A stretch of 64,000 bases of DNA from Diphasiastrum complanatum (taxonomy: Eukaryota; Streptophyta; Lycopodiopsida; Lycopodiales; Lycopodiaceae), in contig MU832261.1 of the NCBI GenBank assembly GCA_029204225.1, positions 16,479-80,478 of the forward strand, read 5' to 3'. Positions 34,110 through 45,888 of this stretch are shown in pieces; positions within the stretch are counted from its first letter, which is position 1, and every line of letters starts with the position of its first letter. The position numbers and the translations under genes were made by a program. The notes under the pieces were generated by a model, which had not been told where the DNA came from, did no database searches, and saw only the letters and a list, made by a program, of their open reading frames with translations.

Positions 34110-34848
34110 TTTGTGAGGGCTTAGGAAAAGGTAAAGTGTGAAAGATTTGATTTGTAGATTATCTCATAGATGTTATGAATTGGATGGTGAGTAGTTTTGT
34201 TTTTATTGATTGATTTGTAAAACTAGCAATGATTCTTTGCAAAATAAGAATAATGAATGATTGGTTTGTCATTGTTTGATTTGTAGAGAAAAGGGATGCA
34301 TCTTTGAGAGAAAGGGACAATCCAAACAAACAAGTTGCATACTTGCGCCCATAATATTCATTCTACATCAATAAAAATCGGATGATTTAGAAAAAACAAA
34401 AAATGATTGATAAATAACAAACATAACCAATACAATTAACTAAAAGGTAGAAGCTAACAAATTGGGCTTGCAAGTTTGCCTTGCCTTCCGATCCAAGGTG
34501 TGATTGGCCTAAAAGATTGAGCCTTGATTTCGTCGAGTTAATATTTTGAGCCTAAAAAATTAAGCCTCGAGATTCAAAAGCATAATATTCGAGTCAAATT
34601 CTCTTAATCGATGAAAAAATTGAGATTTTAAATCTTCTTAGATTGTCACCAATGTAAGTTCAATTTGGCTAAATCAAATTCTTGCTTCTTTCCTCAAGGA
34701 CCCAAACAATATTTCTCATTATCGACATCTAAAACATTTCTATTTGCAGTGGTGATAGAGTCAAATAGGCATATGTAGTTGTCAACATATTGAAGTGTTT
34801 TTGAAGCTTATTGTACCTCCAAGCTCAATCAATAATAAAAAAAACTAA

Positions 34849-36941
34849 TTAGTAATAAGTTGTTCTCTCATGCAAAGCAACGTCTTCGTCTGATTCGTTG
34901 TCGAATAGTGGGTCGATAATGGACATGCTTGAGCCTGAAGCTCCGGATAGTCGTGCCAATGGCAGGTGATGAAGGTTGTCCTGGAACAATATCTTTGCCT
35001 TTGACCTTGGAAGTCGAAAATCTTCCTTGTGTCTTTCGGGATCTACGCGTAGGCAACGCATCCGAACACTCTTAGATTCTTCACAGAAGGCTTAGAGCCT
35101 GTCCACACCTCATGGGGTGTCTTGTCTTAGAGGGCCTTGGTCGAACATCTATTCTGGAAGTAAGCTATAGTGGAGATAGCTTCGTTCCAAAAGCTCTTGG
35201 GCAGCGATGCATGGCTAGCTGATTCAATCAGAGTACGGTTCTTCCTCTCGGCTAAGCCATTCGACTGAGGATTGTAAGGAGTGATGAATTGCTGCTCAAT
35301 GCCTTGGCTATGGCAGTTCTCCCTAAATTCACTAGAGATGTACTCTCCACCATTGTTTGACCTTAAGGCCTTGATCATCCTTCCAGTCTCTTTTTCTGCA
35401 CGCTCCTTGTAGATTCTGAAGCAATTGAAACCTTCTGATTTTTTCTTGATAAAGTACACCATAGTCCTTCTAAAAAACTCATCAATAAAAGTTATAAAAT
35501 ACTTTGCATTCTTCAACGAAAGATTCTTCATCGGGCCACAAATGTCTGAATGCACAATGTCTCACAATCCTCTAGCAGTATGCCGATGGCTTGATCTAAA
35601 TGATTTTCTAGTTTGTTTACCAACTAAACAGTCTTGACAGACAGGTAACTCGACTTTATCACTAGGATAGTCTAGATCAAGAACAATAGAATGTTTGGAC
35701 ATTTGTTGTACAATAGCATGATTCAAGTGACCAAGTCTATAATGCCAAAGTAAACTTTTATTTGCTTGAATAAAAGTATTGAGCTCCTGACTAGAGGCAG
35801 AAAAACAATAACTTAATCAAAACAAGTATCCATGTCTCTTTCTGAGTGTTAGGATCTTGCCTGACCTATCAACTACTTTGCACTGATCACATTCGAATTC
35901 TACTTTATGTCCTAGATCTATGATTATGCTTGCAGAGAGCAGATTCGTAGATAAGTTGGGTACATATAGGACTTTAGAAAGTAGCCTAGATTGATCATAT
36001 GCAAAGCTTAATCTTACGATACCTTCACCTTTAATAGATTGTGTGCTATTATCGCCAAGGTAAACGTATTTGTTGGTACTGTAGGGTGTATAGGACTCGA
36101 AATAGCCAATGAGACTGGTCATATGCTGAGTGGCACCGGAATTCAGTAACTAATAATTGTCACTGGATGCTCCGTGATTATGATCTGCTTCTTGAATGGG
36201 TTGTGGAGCTTCTGTAGCTGCATTGGCCACTTGATTCGATTGTCCCTTATTGTTGTTCTTTGCTTGCAGTATCCGTGGTTGTTTTGTTTACAATATCCGT
36301 AGAACAACTTCTTCTTTGTTTGTGGATTCGACTGTTCTTTGTGTTGTGCTGGTTTCTGGTCTTGCTTTGATTGCTTTGGCTTTCTTCTTCTTCAGCTTAG
36401 TCGTGCTTTTGTTGGTGTACAAAGCGTGAGAATCAGCTATGGAACTAGAGGCTTCGTTCCTCCGCGTGTCTTCCTACAACAACATTGTAATGACTCTTGA
36501 AAGAGTCAGCTCTGGATGTGTCGTGATGATCATCACCCAGCTGTCATATGAGCTTGGCAAGCTTGTAAGCAGTTGCATCACTGTGTCTTGATCGTCTATG
36601 ACAGATTCGACAGCGGCCATTTGCTTCAGCAGGTTCTTGAATTGGTTGATGTGATTCTATAGGGAATTACCATTCACCATCTTGAGGGAGCAAAATTTCT
36701 TCCTGAGATGTAGCTTGGAAGCTATATCTCTCACTTCGTATAATGTGCTCAAGATGTCCCAGATTTCTTTGGATGTCTGGGCTTCAGATACATGGTCGAT
36801 CTGAGTATCCGAAATATTAAGGATAATCAGTGCGAATGCTTTTCCATCCTTCAGCTTCCATCTGGAGATTGCTTCGTCGTCAGCTTCGGGTTTCTCTTCT
36901 GCACCTATAACAATGTCATACAACTCCTTAACCATTAGCAC
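34849..36941 (-). pseudogene. Copia G gag-pol remnant
   Basis: The minus strand gives pieces of one copia in order. A gag middle (36941-36657) has ALIILNISDTQIDHV and SKEIWDILSTLYE. Then come a protease-side segment (36122-35817) with YVYLGDNSTQSIKGEGIV and VLYVPNLSTNLLS, and an integrase (35555-35127) with HSDICGPM, NNGGEYISSEF and NPQSNGLAERKNRT. A last segment (35061-34849) has no clear domain. In the integrase, D of the usual RSDNGGE is replaced by N. The gag zinc knuckle, RT and RNase H were not found. The element's 5' LTR lies at 37182-38071. Confidence 0.9.
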
Positions 36942-37168
36942 TGTTTTTATCTTAGATTTTCACAGATGGTAATTGGCTCCATCAAGCTTGTCCATGATAG
37001 GAACGGCTTTCCCTTGGGAATCCATGTGGAAGCTTAGTCTAGGTGATAGGAATAACTATTAGTGACTTAAGTATGAAAATATGGTGCTAAATTATAGAAC
37101 AAGAACACAATTACTCTATCGGCTAGTAGAGTCTTGTTGTTGTGGAAGCTTATCAAGCTACAGAAATT

Positions 37169-37181
37169 AGCTTTGATACCA
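37169..37181 (-). promoter_or_regulatory. Primer-binding site of copia G
   Basis: The minus strand reads tggtatcaaagct directly after the LTR end caaca, a one-to-two base variant of the usual copia site tggtatcagagc. Confidence 0.65.
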
Positions 37182-38071
37182 TGTTGGAAAGAGAGGGTGT
37201 GAAACAAAAATAACTCAAAAAGAAACAAACTCAAAACTCGAAAAGAAACGAACTTGAATGGAAAATGTTCGTGCATAGTGGAATAAGCTATTTCACTCTT
37301 TCCTTTAGCATGACTATGCCTATCAGACTCGAATAGAATATTAGTGATAGAAATCACGTTCGATCTGATTACATAGCCAAACATTAAGCATCAAGACTTC
37401 AGAAAGATAATTTGTCGCGAACAACTAGACAGATTATTAGTCACGAATTATTCACAAAGAGCTAGACTGATAATCAGTCGTGAATTGGTCACGAAGTGCA
37501 AGACTAAATATTAGTCGCGAACAGCTAGACTAATAATAATTCGCGAAGAGCAGACTACCAGATTAAGTAATAAGAAGGCCAGACAGAATGTAGAAAAGCA
37601 TTACAATATCGACACAAATCTAAATGCAAAACAAACAAAGCTGTAATTAGATTAAGTATAGCAAAATATACAGGTCAATAATGCACGTGAGCACAAGACA
37701 ATAGCGGACGTAACCGCATGCTTCACAAAGCTAATCACACAATTTGCTAAGGTGATCAACCTGTTACTGACAATACATCTGGAAGAAAACAAAAGCGTCT
37801 ACAATGTCTATCTCTAATTATCAGTGATGTTTTGTTTTGATGTTGTTATGCTTCACTCTTGATTTGAATACGCATATGGTATTCAATATATACATAATTT
37901 TACAGGTGTGCAGATGAAGAAGGTACAAAAGTGGATGTGCTGTCTATGGAAAATTGTGGGTGGCTGCTGTCGTTGTCAAATCTGATTGCACAGTGCATGG
38001 GATGAGCGTAGAAGGTCGCGACGTCAGCCTTCGTTGAAATTAACGTTGATGAAAATGCAAAAAATGCAACA
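37182..38071 (-). repeat. Probable 5' LTR of copia G
   Basis: The minus strand would run from tgttgcattttttgc (38071) to ctctttccaaca (37182), TG...CA with matching tgttg/caaca ends. The right boundary is inferred from this terminal symmetry only, as no partner LTR lies in the window. Internal short repeats of the type tagactaataat and cgcgaac occur at 37400-37560. Confidence 0.55.
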
Positions 38072-38339
38072 CTCTGACAAATGCCTTAAAAACTGATTTA
38101 CAGGGTGCCTTCGTTTTTCTATAAGGGCACCTTTGGCATTTGTAGGACAGTGTTGCTTGTCTGTCACAAATCACGTGTATAAACACAGTGTTGCCTTTTT
38201 CACCTATGGAAATCTACTTGTATTTATGCAGACAGTCAGGTTTATTTGTCTGTCTTATTTTACTTGTAAATATGCAGACTGTGCGACAACACAAGTAAAA
38301 TATAGCAGCATGAATGGAGGCAGATTAACATAGGATTTA

Positions 38340-39738
38340 GGAGAGTAGAGGAGATAAATCCAACAAAGGGCAAGACCCCATATGAAGTATGGTTTTGCAA
38401 AAGGCCAAATCTCTCACATGTCAAGATCTTTGGATGTGATGCCTATATGTACACACCAAATCAACGGAGAAAGAAATTGGATGAAAAGTCTTCCAAAGCC
38501 ATCTTTATTGGCTACCCGTCTGAGGCAGCTAAATACACGTTGTACGATCCACTGACCAAGAAAATTCTTGTCAGTAAAGATGTCAAATTTGACGAAGCAC
38601 AGTTCTTGGGATTCGATCGAGAATCTGGTGTTGATGTCTATCAGTACCCATATTTTTCCAGAATAGACACAAGTGAAGCTGAGGAGGCATTCGCAAGTCC
38701 CCCAGCTCAACTAGTATTGACACCAGATGAGGGACAAAGACAAAATGTACAAGTTCAAGTACAAGCAAGACAATCTAGAATTGCAAAAGCAGCACTGGTG
38801 GAAGGGTGTCAGATGACAGTGACCCAACTAGTGAGGTCACGGACACCTTCACTGAAGGTGATTGAGAATGATGAGATGAGTCATGTATATACAAGCTTTT
38901 GTGGGATCATAGAAGAGCCAGAAACTTTTCAAGAAGTAGACCAGAGCATTGAAAGTAAGCAATGGCATCAATCCATGCAAGAAGAATTGCAATCCACGGA
39001 AAGGAATAGAGCATGGGAATTGATAACGTTACCTGCTGGAAGAAAGATATGAGCAATAAATGGGTTTTCAAAAAGAAAGCAAATGCAGTAGGTACAGTGG
39101 TCCGCTACTACAAAGCCAGATTAGTGGCAAGAGGATTCTCACAAAAGGAAGGAGTCGATTATTATGAAACCTTCTCTCCCACAGTGAAAATGGCTAGCAT
39201 AAGAACACTCTTAGCATATGCTACGAGGTACAATCTAGAAATTCACCAAATTGATGTAAAAGTAGCATTCCTATATGGGAACATTGGTGAAGAAATATAT
39301 ATGACACAACCAGAAGGTTTTGTGGATGAGGATCATCTAGAATTTGTATGCAGATTGACAAAATACATTTATGGATTGAAATAGGCTGCAAGAGCATGGC
39401 ATAATAGAATTGATCTTTATCTTAAGTCAATCGGAATGCATGCCTTGTTATCTGATTGTAATATATATACAATCAGAGATGGTGACAGTTTTGTATTCAT
39501 GACACTGTTTGTTGATGATTCTTTAATAATAGGAAATTGTCTAAAATTAATCCAGAAAATCAAAACTCAGCTATCTGATGAGTTTGACATTTCAGATCTT
39601 GGAGAAGCACAGATATGTGTAGGACTGCGGATAGGCCGGGACGAGTGCAGAGGAATTCTCCACCTAACACAAGAAAGATATGCGCTGAAGATTCTGAAAG
39701 ATTACAAGATGATAGAGTGCAAAGAAAAATATTTGTAG
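38340..39738 (+). pseudogene. Copia I integrase end and reverse transcriptase
   Basis: The + strand gives KTPYEVWFCKRPNLSHVKIF (integrase end), then FIGYPSEAAKYTLYDP, then the RT. The RT shows NKWVFKKKANAVG, YKARLVARGFSQKEGVDY, EIHQIDVKVAFLYGN, the box FVDDSL in place of YVDDLL (about 39507-39524), and LGEAQICVGLRI. A stop lies at 39049-39051 between two RT pieces, and TAG replaces Gln in GLKQ at 39382-39384. The frame ends abruptly at 39738, where an unrelated reverse transcriptase on the opposite strand begins. It differs from copia G in orientation and sequence. Confidence 0.9.
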
Positions 39739-39744
39739 GCAAAT

Positions 39745-40560
39745 CAAAAGCAAGTCCAGAACAATTTTCTTTCGTAAGCAGTGTATCAATGATCAAACAC
39801 AATTTGTCTTTTATGAAGCCATTCTTTTGAAAAGCATCAACCAAAGTATCTACTTCCTTAAAAAATGTTTGCTGATTATTACAGCAGTACATAGCTGAAA
39901 TCACCTGGGAAACAATAATTTTATATGAGTTATATATCGGTCTATTGGAGGCCAGGTGTATATATTGTAGACATCAAAAAAGCAAGTCTCTTCTATTGCC
40001 GTATTTAGAAAGAAGTACTGCACCATTTATTGGATCAAAGGAAATGGTAATATTCAAGAAATTTACCATATTATTGGTGGTATCGTTTTCATCAATTGCA
40101 AGATATTCCAAAGGACAGATCCAGAACGGGTTTTCTGGAGCTCTGTGTTGTGTGTTGTCAAGAAAATTCCCAATTAAGGGGTTATTGATAAAGCATATGT
40201 CATCAATATATCTGAACGCGCATTTGAAATCATTCATAAATTTTATTTGTTGCAATTTTGCTAATCTTTTAATAAACCGCATTTCAAAATATGAAAGATA
40301 CTAGTTACACCATAATGGTGAGTATGAAAAACACATGAGAATCCCTCGGATTTGCCTCCACGTTCAGTTACCAAGTCTGACAATGTAGTTTTCAATCAAC
40401 ATAGCATTCCAAGCACAAATAGTTTTCATATCAATAGTATACCATCCCTCTACAATTTTCTTATTCCGAGTCCATTGAAAATCTTTGACTCTTGCTATCC
40501 ACTTATAACAAAGAGTTTTCTCGTTTGTAAATTTGAAGGCAAACATGATCATTTTTTTTC
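39745..40560 (-). pseudogene. Unusual YIDD-box reverse transcriptase fragment
   Basis: Read on the minus strand: LIENYIVRLGN, then WRQIRGILMC (about 40340-40310, in the place of a QxxGIPMG motif), LSYFEMRFIKRL, and the catalytic RYIDDICFINNP (about 40178-40213). It continues MVNFLNITISFD, SKYGNRRDLLFFDV (in the place of a DKR motif), SNRPIYNSYKIIVSQVI and ..FFKEVDTLVDAFQKNGF. This motif series differs from copia, gypsy, caulimovirid and the common plant LINE enzymes. It resembles, from memory, stand-alone or Penelope-related RTs known from animals and protists. Two stops lie around the GILMC motif, so it is dead. The exact family is not settled. Confidence 0.7.
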
Positions 40561-40611
40561 ATAATTGTTTTAAGACCATCTGGTCCATCCAAGAGTATAT
40601 TTTCGTAACAT

Positions 40612-40857
40612 TTAGAGATGTCCGTAGTTTTTATGTAGACTTATGATAGTACATCCAATGTGGTTTAAAAGCAATGTCTCAACTCCTTGTTTTGCATAAC
40701 ATTTGTCGAGAAGTTGATTTCTCATTTGGTGATATATCTCTACTCCATATTCTGTGATTTTGTGCCACACACTTTTCCATTCGTCATGATTAACCATGTG
40801 TAATGATGAACCAGTGACAAATACAGCTTCAGCTAAAGCGAGTTGTGCATCGTCCAA
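40612..40857 (-). pseudogene. Possible hAT transposase N-terminal scrap
   Basis: The 81-codon minus-strand frame has AEAVFVTGSSLHMVNHDEWK and QMRNQLLDKCY. The order resembles the stretch of hAT transposases that reads roughly FF-SGIPFxxVxSxxFK followed by PSxxxLRxxLLD. The match is by eye only and covers no catalytic residue. It may belong to the same decayed element as the BED-like finger at 41918-42245, which is on the other strand. Confidence 0.35.
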
Positions 40858-41109
40858 AAGAGGTGCACGAAAACTCTCTTGTAAAGTTTGTTGTTGGGAA
40901 TGGAACTTGGAGATGGATGTTGAGATGATGCACCCACAATAATTCTCTCTCTAAAAATGCTTATAAAAAGGTTGTTTCGTTGTTTATTATTGATCTAAGC
41001 AAGCTTAGAGCTAGTAGAAAAATAATGCTTAAAGATAAAGTCACGCTTATAAGTTGTTTGGTCATATATTTCTTTTAGATCCTAATTTGGTATTTAGAAA
41101 GTGTTTAGG

Positions 41110-41870
41110 GTTAAGGAAATATTATTTTGAAAAGTCTATTCTTGTCTAGATCTATTTCATGACTTGGGTAGTCACTTTTCTTAATGATATTTAGAAATGA
41201 TGTACATTGTTGGGTCATTATCTCTATGTTTTGGGATTAATTGGTTGTCTTAGTGTCTCATTTGTTTGTTCCAACCAATCTTCATATAGGGTCCAAAAAT
41301 ATGTATCTTGGAAAGTCTATTCTCGTCAACTTCATGAGTTGGGTAGTCGCTTTTCTTGATGATATTTAGAAACGATGTGCATTGTTGGGTCATTATCTCT
41401 ATGTTTTGGGATTAATTGGCTCTCAATTTCACATTATAAGTGTCTCATTTTTTTGTTCCAACCAATCTTCATATAGGGTCCAAACATATGTATCTTGGAA
41501 AGTCTATTCTCGTCAACTTCATGACTTGGGTAGTCGCTTTTCTTGATGATATTTAGAGATGATGTGAATTTTTGGGCCATTATCTCTATGTTTTGGGATT
41601 AATTGGCTCTCAATTTCACATCAATAGTGTCTCATTTTTTTGTTCCAACCAATCTTGATTTAGGGTCCAAAAATATTAATCTTGGAAAGTCTATTCTTGT
41701 CAAATTCATGACTTGGGAAGTCAGTTTTCTTGATGATATTTAGAAACGATGTGCATTGTTGGGTCATTATCTCTATGTTTTGGGATTAATTGGCTCTCAA
41801 TTTCACATCAATAGTGTCTCATTTTTTTGTTTCAACCAATCTTGATTTAGGGTCCATAAATATCTCGAGA
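41110..41870. repeat. Tandem repeat array, unit about 175-187 bp, four copies
   Basis: The anchor ttgggattaattgg recurs at 41231, 41406, 41593 and 41780. The accompanying blocks gggtccaaaaatat, ttggaaagtctattc, gatatttagaaacgatgtgc and ttgggtcattatctctatg recur in the same order. The first unit is shorter and most diverged. No open frame runs through it. Confidence 0.93.
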
Positions 41871-41917
41871 TCTTTAATGTCCATATTCTTCATCTACTTT
41901 TTTAATTCCTTCATCAT

Positions 41918-42245
41918 GAGTGATCCAACGCCCCAGCTTGATACATCACATATCGCTACTGATGTCAATGTGCCATCGACATCTAGGGGAACATCGGTGC
42001 AACCCAAGAAAAAATTTCCTAGGAAGTCACTTAGTCCCAAGTGGCAATTTGCATGTATGGATTGGGAGTGTAACTTTTGTCACTTGCAAAAGTCCGGCGA
42101 CGCTCCTAGAATTAGAGAACATCTTTAAGGTGGGAGTAGCAAATCATCGATCGTGAGATGTACTAGTCGTTTGGGCCAAGAAGCTTCCAAGAGATTGAGA
42201 ACTATAGTTAATAAAAAAATTGCAAAGAGCTCGGTCATCAATTAG
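41918..42245 (+). pseudogene. Possible hAT BED-type zinc finger fragment
   Basis: The frame from the ATG at 41918 encodes a low-complexity start, a basic stretch KKKFPRKSLSPKWQFACMD, then WECNFCHLQKSGDAPRIREH and, after a TAA at 42126-42128, GGSSKSSIVRC. The C-x2-C ... H-x-(8-10)-C layout with flanking aromatic residues is that of the BED zinc finger at the N-terminus of plant hAT transposases. No transposase core follows within the next kilobase. Confidence 0.5.
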
Positions 42246-43100
42246 TACTGGTCATAGTCACAACATGGTTGACTTGACAGATCCTGATAAATATCCAACC
42301 CTAAACACCTTCGCTTAACTATTACTTTGTGTGTGCACTATTTGCTCTTAGCCTCAAGGTAATTGATATGACATTACGTCATTTCTTTCTTAAGCTACTT
42401 GGATTTCTTATTGTGTTTGTGTCAGTACCCTAGATACAAGTAGATTAATTAATTTTTCTATATTTTTTGCTCTCACCACCAAATCATCTTCACATAGTGT
42501 TATATTAAAGTGATAAAAGAACTTTTTTCTGAATTTAATTAATCAATTTAGATACATAAGCCTTCTATCTTAAATATCTAGTCTTGAAATAGATGTCAAT
42601 GAGGTTGATTCTTTACAATGGATTCTAGTTCATGCCTAATCACTGCTTATACAACATCTCATCTACAAAGCAGGATATTCGAGTAACATGAAAAAACATT
42701 ATGATTTTTTCATGTTCATTTGAGGTTACATCCTAATAGTTCCTTGTAAAAGCTCAATCTATATGTAATGTGTTCCCATAATCTTCATAGATATCTATGA
42801 TAAATGATTATCAAGCAACATTCATCCTGTCACAACATGCTACGTCTCCAATGTAGACATGGAATGCCCTCTCAATTTGTTTTATGAACAATGAACTTGC
42901 ACTACATACTATATTCTACATGCATGATATTGATGAATGGAGCTCTCATGTTATGATTATGACATGCAATGTGCTATTTATCTATTGAAATGCATATAAT
43001 GAAATTTCTAACAAATTTAACCGACAAATACAAAGCAACATATTCAGTGATAGTAATCACAACAAGTGTTGCAACACATGAGATGCTTCAACTAGAATTT
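42246..43100. other. No gene recognised
   Basis: AT-rich sequence with no convincing frame. The left inversion breakpoint of the helentron may lie toward the right end of this stretch. Confidence 0.4.
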
Positions 43101-43138
43101 TATTTATTGAATTATCTTCTGAAAAAAAAAATCTCTAA

Positions 43139-44596
43139 ATGCAAAGCCTGCCAATTAGAGACGAGCAACAATGTGAATATAATGTTGAGCTCGACTTTCC
43201 ATCCCTTTGCCGACCTCATTCAAGACAACCTTCACAAGAAACTGGCAAATTTCCATACCCAATTATGGACAACAATACGTACTTCAAAAACATCAGAAGC
43301 CTCAATCAAGCACAACGATTGATCTTTGATGATATTATGCGATTAAAACGACTTCAACAAAATGAACGCATTTATTTACTTCTAACTGGTGGGGCAGACA
43401 TTGGATAAACATACCCATTACTACTTTTAGCTCAAGGATTGCTTCGACATTATCATAGATACCATTCCACAGATATCGAATTACCGAAGACTTTGTTAAT
43501 GGCATATACCGGTAAAGCCGCATACAACGTTCGTGGCACTACCATTCATTCATCACTGCACATATCTATAAATGCCAAAAATTTAACATCGTTGTCTGGT
43601 GACAAGCTCCAAGAACTAACTACTAAATATCGTGACATACAGCTTGCCATATTTGATGAAATATCTTTGATAGACCGTCGTATTTTCCAATTCGCCGATC
43701 AACGACTTCGATCAATAAAACATAGACCAACCTCTTTTTTTGGAGATCTTGACGTAATAACTTGTGGTGATCTTTTTCAAACAGGCCTTGTTTTAGATGC
43801 ATGGATTTTTAAATCGGATGATGCCTCTCTCAATGCATTCGAATTATTGTACTGGAATAAATTGTTGCGTTGTTATGAATTAACACAAACAATGAGCCAA
43901 ACTAATGACACATACATTGGGATATTGAATTGAATAAGAGAAGCCACTCAAACTAGCAAAGACATTCACTGGATTAACCAACAATCTTATAAACCCATTC
44001 CGAATACGCCGAATATTCCTTATCTGTGCCATACTAACAAAGAAATGGAAACACACAATGAACAAGCTTTTAAGCAAGCAGAGGGCACTAGTTTTTACCT
44101 GCATGCAAAGGACACATGCTCTTGCACATGTAGCAAATCAATATCCATTCCTGAAAAACCAAGAAACACTGCTGGTTTATGGAAAACTATAGTTGTCAAA
44201 ACAGGCAAACATCAATATTGAAGATGGTCTTGTAAATGGTGCTGATGGTCTATTTCAAACAAAAACGACCATAATGGCAACTGATATTATTTGGATTCAA
44301 TTTCTCAATTCACGCATTGGCCAAAAAACACGGCTTGTCCATACTCACTTTTATACAATGAAACATATACCAGAAACATGGACACCAATTTACAAAGTTA
44401 GTAAAGAATTCCAAATAGGATCCTCATTTTTAAATACCATTACACGAAACCAGTTTCCTATACAACTTGCTGTTGCTCGTACTATACATCGTGCACAAGG
44501 TCTAACGATGGAACCTGTAATTTTCAATCCTACCGGGCTTGACGTGCACAAGGTCTAACGATGGAACCTGTAATTTTCAATCCTACCGGGCTTGAC
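43139..44596 (+). pseudogene. Helentron helicase domain (SF1, Pif1-like)
   Basis: The + strand gives NQAQRLIFDDIM and YLLLTGGADIG followed by a stop (43406-43408). This is the Walker A site GGAGTGKT, and its lysine codon AAA has become TAA. The frame continues LLMAYTGKAAYNVRGTTIH, Walker B LAIFDEISLID (about 43646-43675), DVITCGDLFQT (about 43750-43785) and, after a frame change near 44190, NGADGLFQ, NQFPIQLAVARTIHRAQG and LTMEP. Motif VI (HRAQG) is followed by a 53-base direct duplication (44491-44543 and 44544-44596) that shifts the frame. In helitrons this domain unwinds DNA during rolling-circle transposition. The Rep domain that should precede it lies on the other strand at 48427-50824. 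Confidence 0.9.
44491..44596 (+). repeat. 53-bp direct tandem duplication in helicase motif VI
   Basis: The unit starting gtgcacaaggtctaacgatg occurs at 44491 and again at 44544 with no visible difference. As 53 is not a multiple of three, it breaks the helicase frame. Confidence 0.97.
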
Positions 44597-44665
44597 ATAT
44601 ATAGCGCTATCTAGAATACGAAATATTAAAAACTTATATTTAACGACCCATGTATTAGGAAAGAA

Positions 44666-45373
44666 ATGCACCGCCTTCGCAATCATGCAAATTGGCGCAT
44701 TCAGATTCTTATCATGGAGCAGTTCAAAACTACACACCTTGTTATTCAATCTTTAAACACTGTCTCATTGCAAAAACATGAAATCAATATTTTAGCGGAC
44801 TACAATTTGATGAGCTCAAATATCTTGTGTTTCCAAGAAACAAGAAACCACAACCAAGCATCATACTTGACTAGGAATTTCCATGCCATACAAAATTACT
44901 GTTTCTCTGGCACAACCATATACTATGACCGTACCCAACAATTGCATTGTTATGACATACACAATACAGATGTTGCAGAAATTATCAAAGCTTATTTCAA
45001 TGTGAACAAACCATATAGTATGATTGTGCTTGCAGTGTATTGAAAACCGAATTCAAATTTGATGAGTTTCTTGAATACAATAGAAGATATATTACAAAAT
45101 GCATCCACAGACATACCAACACCAACGACCATTCTTGGAGACTTCAATGTCAATATGCTTGCTTGCAACAACCATGCCAACCATCTTACGACATTCATGC
45201 AAAAACATGGTTTCCAACAAACTATCACTACACCAACAACATTGTATGGAAGCCAATTAGATCATATATGGACAAATGCACACAACTCGAAAAACTTTTA
45301 TAGAGTCACACATTGTAACTGGAGTGACCACTCACCAATTTATTGCCTATATAGTGACCCGAATATCGTGTAA
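44666..45373 (+). pseudogene. Helentron apurinic-like endonuclease domain (EEP family)
   Basis: One frame, broken only by TGA at 45041-45043, shows ILCFQETRN (metal-binding Glu, about 44826-44850), TTILGDFNVNML (about 45125-45160), YGSQLDHIWTNA (about 45245-45280) and NWSDHSPIYC (about 45317-45347). These are the E, DxN and DH motifs of the endonuclease/exonuclease/phosphatase fold. A helicase followed directly by such a domain is the mark of helentrons (Helitron2 type), as opposed to the canonical plant Helitron1. All the catalytic motifs named are still present. Confidence 0.92.
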
Positions 45374-45888
45374 GTCTCCTTCACCGAGTTCCTATTGCTG
45401 GAACTGGTGTTGGTTCTCATGGAGCTCAACATAAAGATCAGAACAACCTTGTATCTGCCCTGCCTTCTAACTTGGATCAAACAATAACTTTTACACCGCC
45501 TTCTAACATTCACATTTCCCACATGCAATTTTTTGTACAGAGATGCTTTTCCCCATTTTTTGTGTCACATTTACATTTCCAGTAACACATGTAAAATAAA
45601 ATAAAATACCAACGTAAGACAGGGCCAAGTGGCTTGCCACAGGGCATTGTTTTTCCAATGAATAAATGCACCAGGGTGTTCTCTCTTATTTAATGTTGGG
45701 ATGCTTTTAGGGTGGCATTCCCTGGACTTCCCTCACTCTTGTGCTTCTGAAGCCGCGCTTCGTTCTTGGGCCTTCGCAATTGTTAACACCGACCGTGAGC
45801 TTGTTCCTCCATTCTCTTCTCTCTTTGCACGAGAGTCAAGTTGCATCTGTGACGATCACATATCTTCCCTACATCGATCACCAAATCT
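45374..45888. other. Intergenic, possible promoter of the TPD1-like gene
   Basis: No gene is seen. A CCAAT-like ccaatgaataaatg at 45656 and a TATA-like tatttaatg at 45689 precede the TPD1-like start by about 200 bases and could be its promoter. A run aaaataaaataaaatacc near 45592 might be a polyadenylation region of the helentron. Confidence 0.25.

Larger units (their letters stand above)
31974..34848. other. No gene recognised; hairpin repeat and AT-rich DNA
   Basis: Apart from the inverted repeat at 33335-33690 and an (AT)n run at 34072-34104, nothing is identified. The segments around 32860-33140 and 33915-33955 share short motifs of the type gccacacatggca. The 75-codon frame on the minus strand at 32390-32617 has no recognised domain. 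Confidence 0.5.

Noticed and set aside
42969-43322. 117-codon frame as helicase N-terminus
   Set aside because: It overlaps the helicase start in another frame; the helicase motifs continue in the frame beginning near 43139.
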